From positions 34,456,294 through 34,520,293 of the forward strand of contig NC_135180.1 in the NCBI RefSeq assembly GCF_041146795.1: a stretch of 64,000 bases of DNA. The letters run 5' to 3'. How positions within the stretch are numbered: the first letter of the stretch is position 1; every line of letters starts with the position of its first letter. The position numbers and the translations under genes were made by a program. Of the stretch, positions 62,281 to 64,000 are shown in pieces. The notes beneath the pieces are model-generated. The model made no database searches and was not told the DNA's origin. It worked only from the letters and a program-made list of their open reading frames with translations. Source of the DNA: Maylandia zebra. Lineage: Eukaryota; Chordata; Actinopteri; Cichliformes; Cichlidae.

Positions 62281-64000
62281 GTGAGGAAAGAGGATTCAGA
62301 AAAAAAATTGAGGATTAGCAAAAGAGAAGTCACAAAAGCAAATTAGAAACCAAAAATGCCAAGTTACCAGCACTGATAGCTTACTGACTCAGTCAGTGGT
62401 AGTTTTATGGTTCTTCAAGGTGTATTTGTAAAATTATATATCGCTTTCTAAAGGAACATCTGGTGGGTGTCACTTGTGACTGCGAATAATATATGCATGT
62501 TATCTAGCTGCATTGCTTTGCATTGTAAACCAAAGAAATCTCATTACAGACAGAGTGCACCAGCTGCTCTCAGCATATATTTAACCTTCATCTTTCCACA
62601 GAGGGCAGCAAAGTTTTTTTCACTTTAAACATAGATTGTTAGTTATGCCATTTTTTTTAAATTTATGTGGTACTAAAAGGTATTTGCATAACAATTTAAT
62701 GTAACTCATATGGCTAAAGATGTATTTTTGCAATTCATTAAGTATTTAATGGCTATCAGTGCTTATTGCTCTGGCTTACTATGCAGAAAGAAGAAATTAG
62801 TTGAAACCATTGGAGTATATTTGGGTTAATCAGTTGCTGAAATTTCATTACGTTTTAACCTTGCTGATGAGCTGTTATTTAAAGGTTCAACATGGAAACT
62901 GTGGGTGGGTGCAGTGCATTTCAGTTCTTGCTTGTTTAAGATAGTAAGTTCAGGACTAAAGATTAGCTTAAAATGTTAATCTAATGTTAACTTAATGTCT
63001 AAATAATAATATGAATGTATAACTAGTGTCTGTTTTAACTGAGGCTATTTGAAAATTGGACTGTTGTATTAAGGTTTAACATTATCTAGTAGAAATAACA
63101 TCAAAATATTCTGTTTAAAAGGTCTGTGAATCCATCACTATTTATATTGTTGCTATTTTTTTCCACTGTGCACCATGTGCTGATTTTTTTTTTTTTTTTT
63201 TACTCATTAGGTCTGGATTTTACTATTCTACTCTTCTACTATCCCACTATTAAAACACAAGCCAGCAGTCATTTTCAGCCAATACCCCCCCACAGTTAGC
63301 TTACACAACACTCTATAAATAGGACACTGAACACAGGACTTCACTTCATTTGACCAAATGTTGACCTATTTCGTGGTGTTTATGTTGGCAACAATTAGTC
63401 CTGGAGGGCAGTTTGTTTTATTTAGAAGGAAGGATGAAAGTTTTGGCATTGTCTTCATGGTTTTCAGCCTTGGAAGGATATGTTTCCTGTATAGTCTTTT
63501 CCTGGCATGGATTGGATGCCAGTGTCACATACTGCTCTTGTGCATTGTCCAAAAAAGTTTTAACACAGTGCTGCACAGTGTGCAAAATAGTTTTCCATCA
63601 GCGAGGTTCAAGAGAAACCTATTTCAAGAAAATAGTGACAGGGAAAGTCATAACTAGAAGGTAGAGGTTAATTAGTAAATTATTATTAATTATTAAAGTA
63701 GCTTACCAATGTCACTTTCAGTCAGTTCCGGTAGTGTGCAACACACAGAGTTTGGCTTCTTCTTTGTGCCACACACCAGGTAAAGCTTTCCTGTTTGGTT
63801 CAGACAAGAAAAGCACAAAGTCAAGAGTGTGAAACCTGTTGTGGGGGTGATATCTGTGGTATCTTTGTGCTTAAATTGTCACTCTAATATGTAAATTGGC
63901 AGTCGTCTCTTTCATTACTTGGTGGAAGACCAGTTAGGCCATTGTCTCCCTGCTCCTTTCATTCCCCTCAAGCAGCTCAAGAGTGAAAGACAGAGTATCA
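62281..64000 (+). other. tyw1 intron 8, start only
   Basis: Begins with the donor GTGAGG. It runs to the window end with no further exon recognised; the expected next exon would start the Cys-rich radical-SAM region. A T-run at about 63185-63202. A 99-codon open frame at 63358-63657 has no family features and is probably not a gene. Confidence 0.6.

Noticed and set aside
62597-62612. Possible fifth CTCF-like motif (CCACAGAGGGCAGC)
   Set aside because: One base short of the core spacing, so it is a poor match.
63358-63657. 99-codon plus-strand open frame in tyw1 intron 8
   Set aside because: Hydrophobic but with no family motif, and not bordered by splice sites that would join tyw1 in frame.

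Overview
The window reads as nuclear DNA of a ray-finned (teleost) fish, probably a percomorph. The reasons are a tandem array of intronless claudin genes of the fish claudin-3/4-like type, two spliced vertebrate housekeeping genes (sbds and tyw1), AT-rich intergenic DNA, and relics of mobile elements common in fish (L2/Rex1-type LINEs, Tc1/mariner, hAT). Genus and species cannot be read from the sequence.

Region 1 (1-44 kb) is a claudin cluster. Three intact single-exon genes are on the minus strand (5818-6465, 8635-9285, 12165-12833). Six are on the plus strand (19434-20066, 22724-23359, 25699-26445, 27600-28232, 38993-39628, 42085-42771), together with one broken copy (36406-37049). Eight of the nine intact genes keep the claudin W...GLW..C...C signature in extracellular loop 1, and seven of those eight end in the PDZ-binding dipeptide YV. 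The ninth (42085) is very divergent and has Trp where the first signature Cys should be. The gene at 25699 has an unusually long Tyr/Pro/Ala-rich tail ending in SQYL. Several genes have a TATA box about 100-220 bp upstream of the ATG.

Region 2 (29.0-33.7 kb), inside the cluster, is a nested transposon. A hAT-type element with an exact 8-bp target duplication carries a nearly full-length LINE on the minus strand, with AP-endonuclease and reverse transcriptase regions separated by one frameshift. Other relics are an L2 fragment (365-1068), a Tc1 remnant (14060-14490), a mariner-type MITE (20958-21301), a 223-bp hAT MITE (34941-35163), a Tc1 transposase relic (40505-41470), and several degenerate fish repeats.

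Region 3 (44.6-64 kb) holds two conserved genes in head-to-head orientation. sbds (minus, five exons, 249 aa) acts in ribosome maturation. tyw1 (plus, first eight exons, cut by the window end) makes the tricyclic base of tRNA-Phe. The neighbourhood of claudin-3/4-like genes with SBDS and TYW1 recalls human 7q11. Four CTCF-like sequences lie between 38.5 and 47.6 kb, between the claudin array and tyw1. No wholly novel system was identified. The best leads are the cysteine-lacking claudin, the long-tailed claudin, the putative CTCF boundary, and the duplicated promoter-proximal block at 25.1-25.5 kb.
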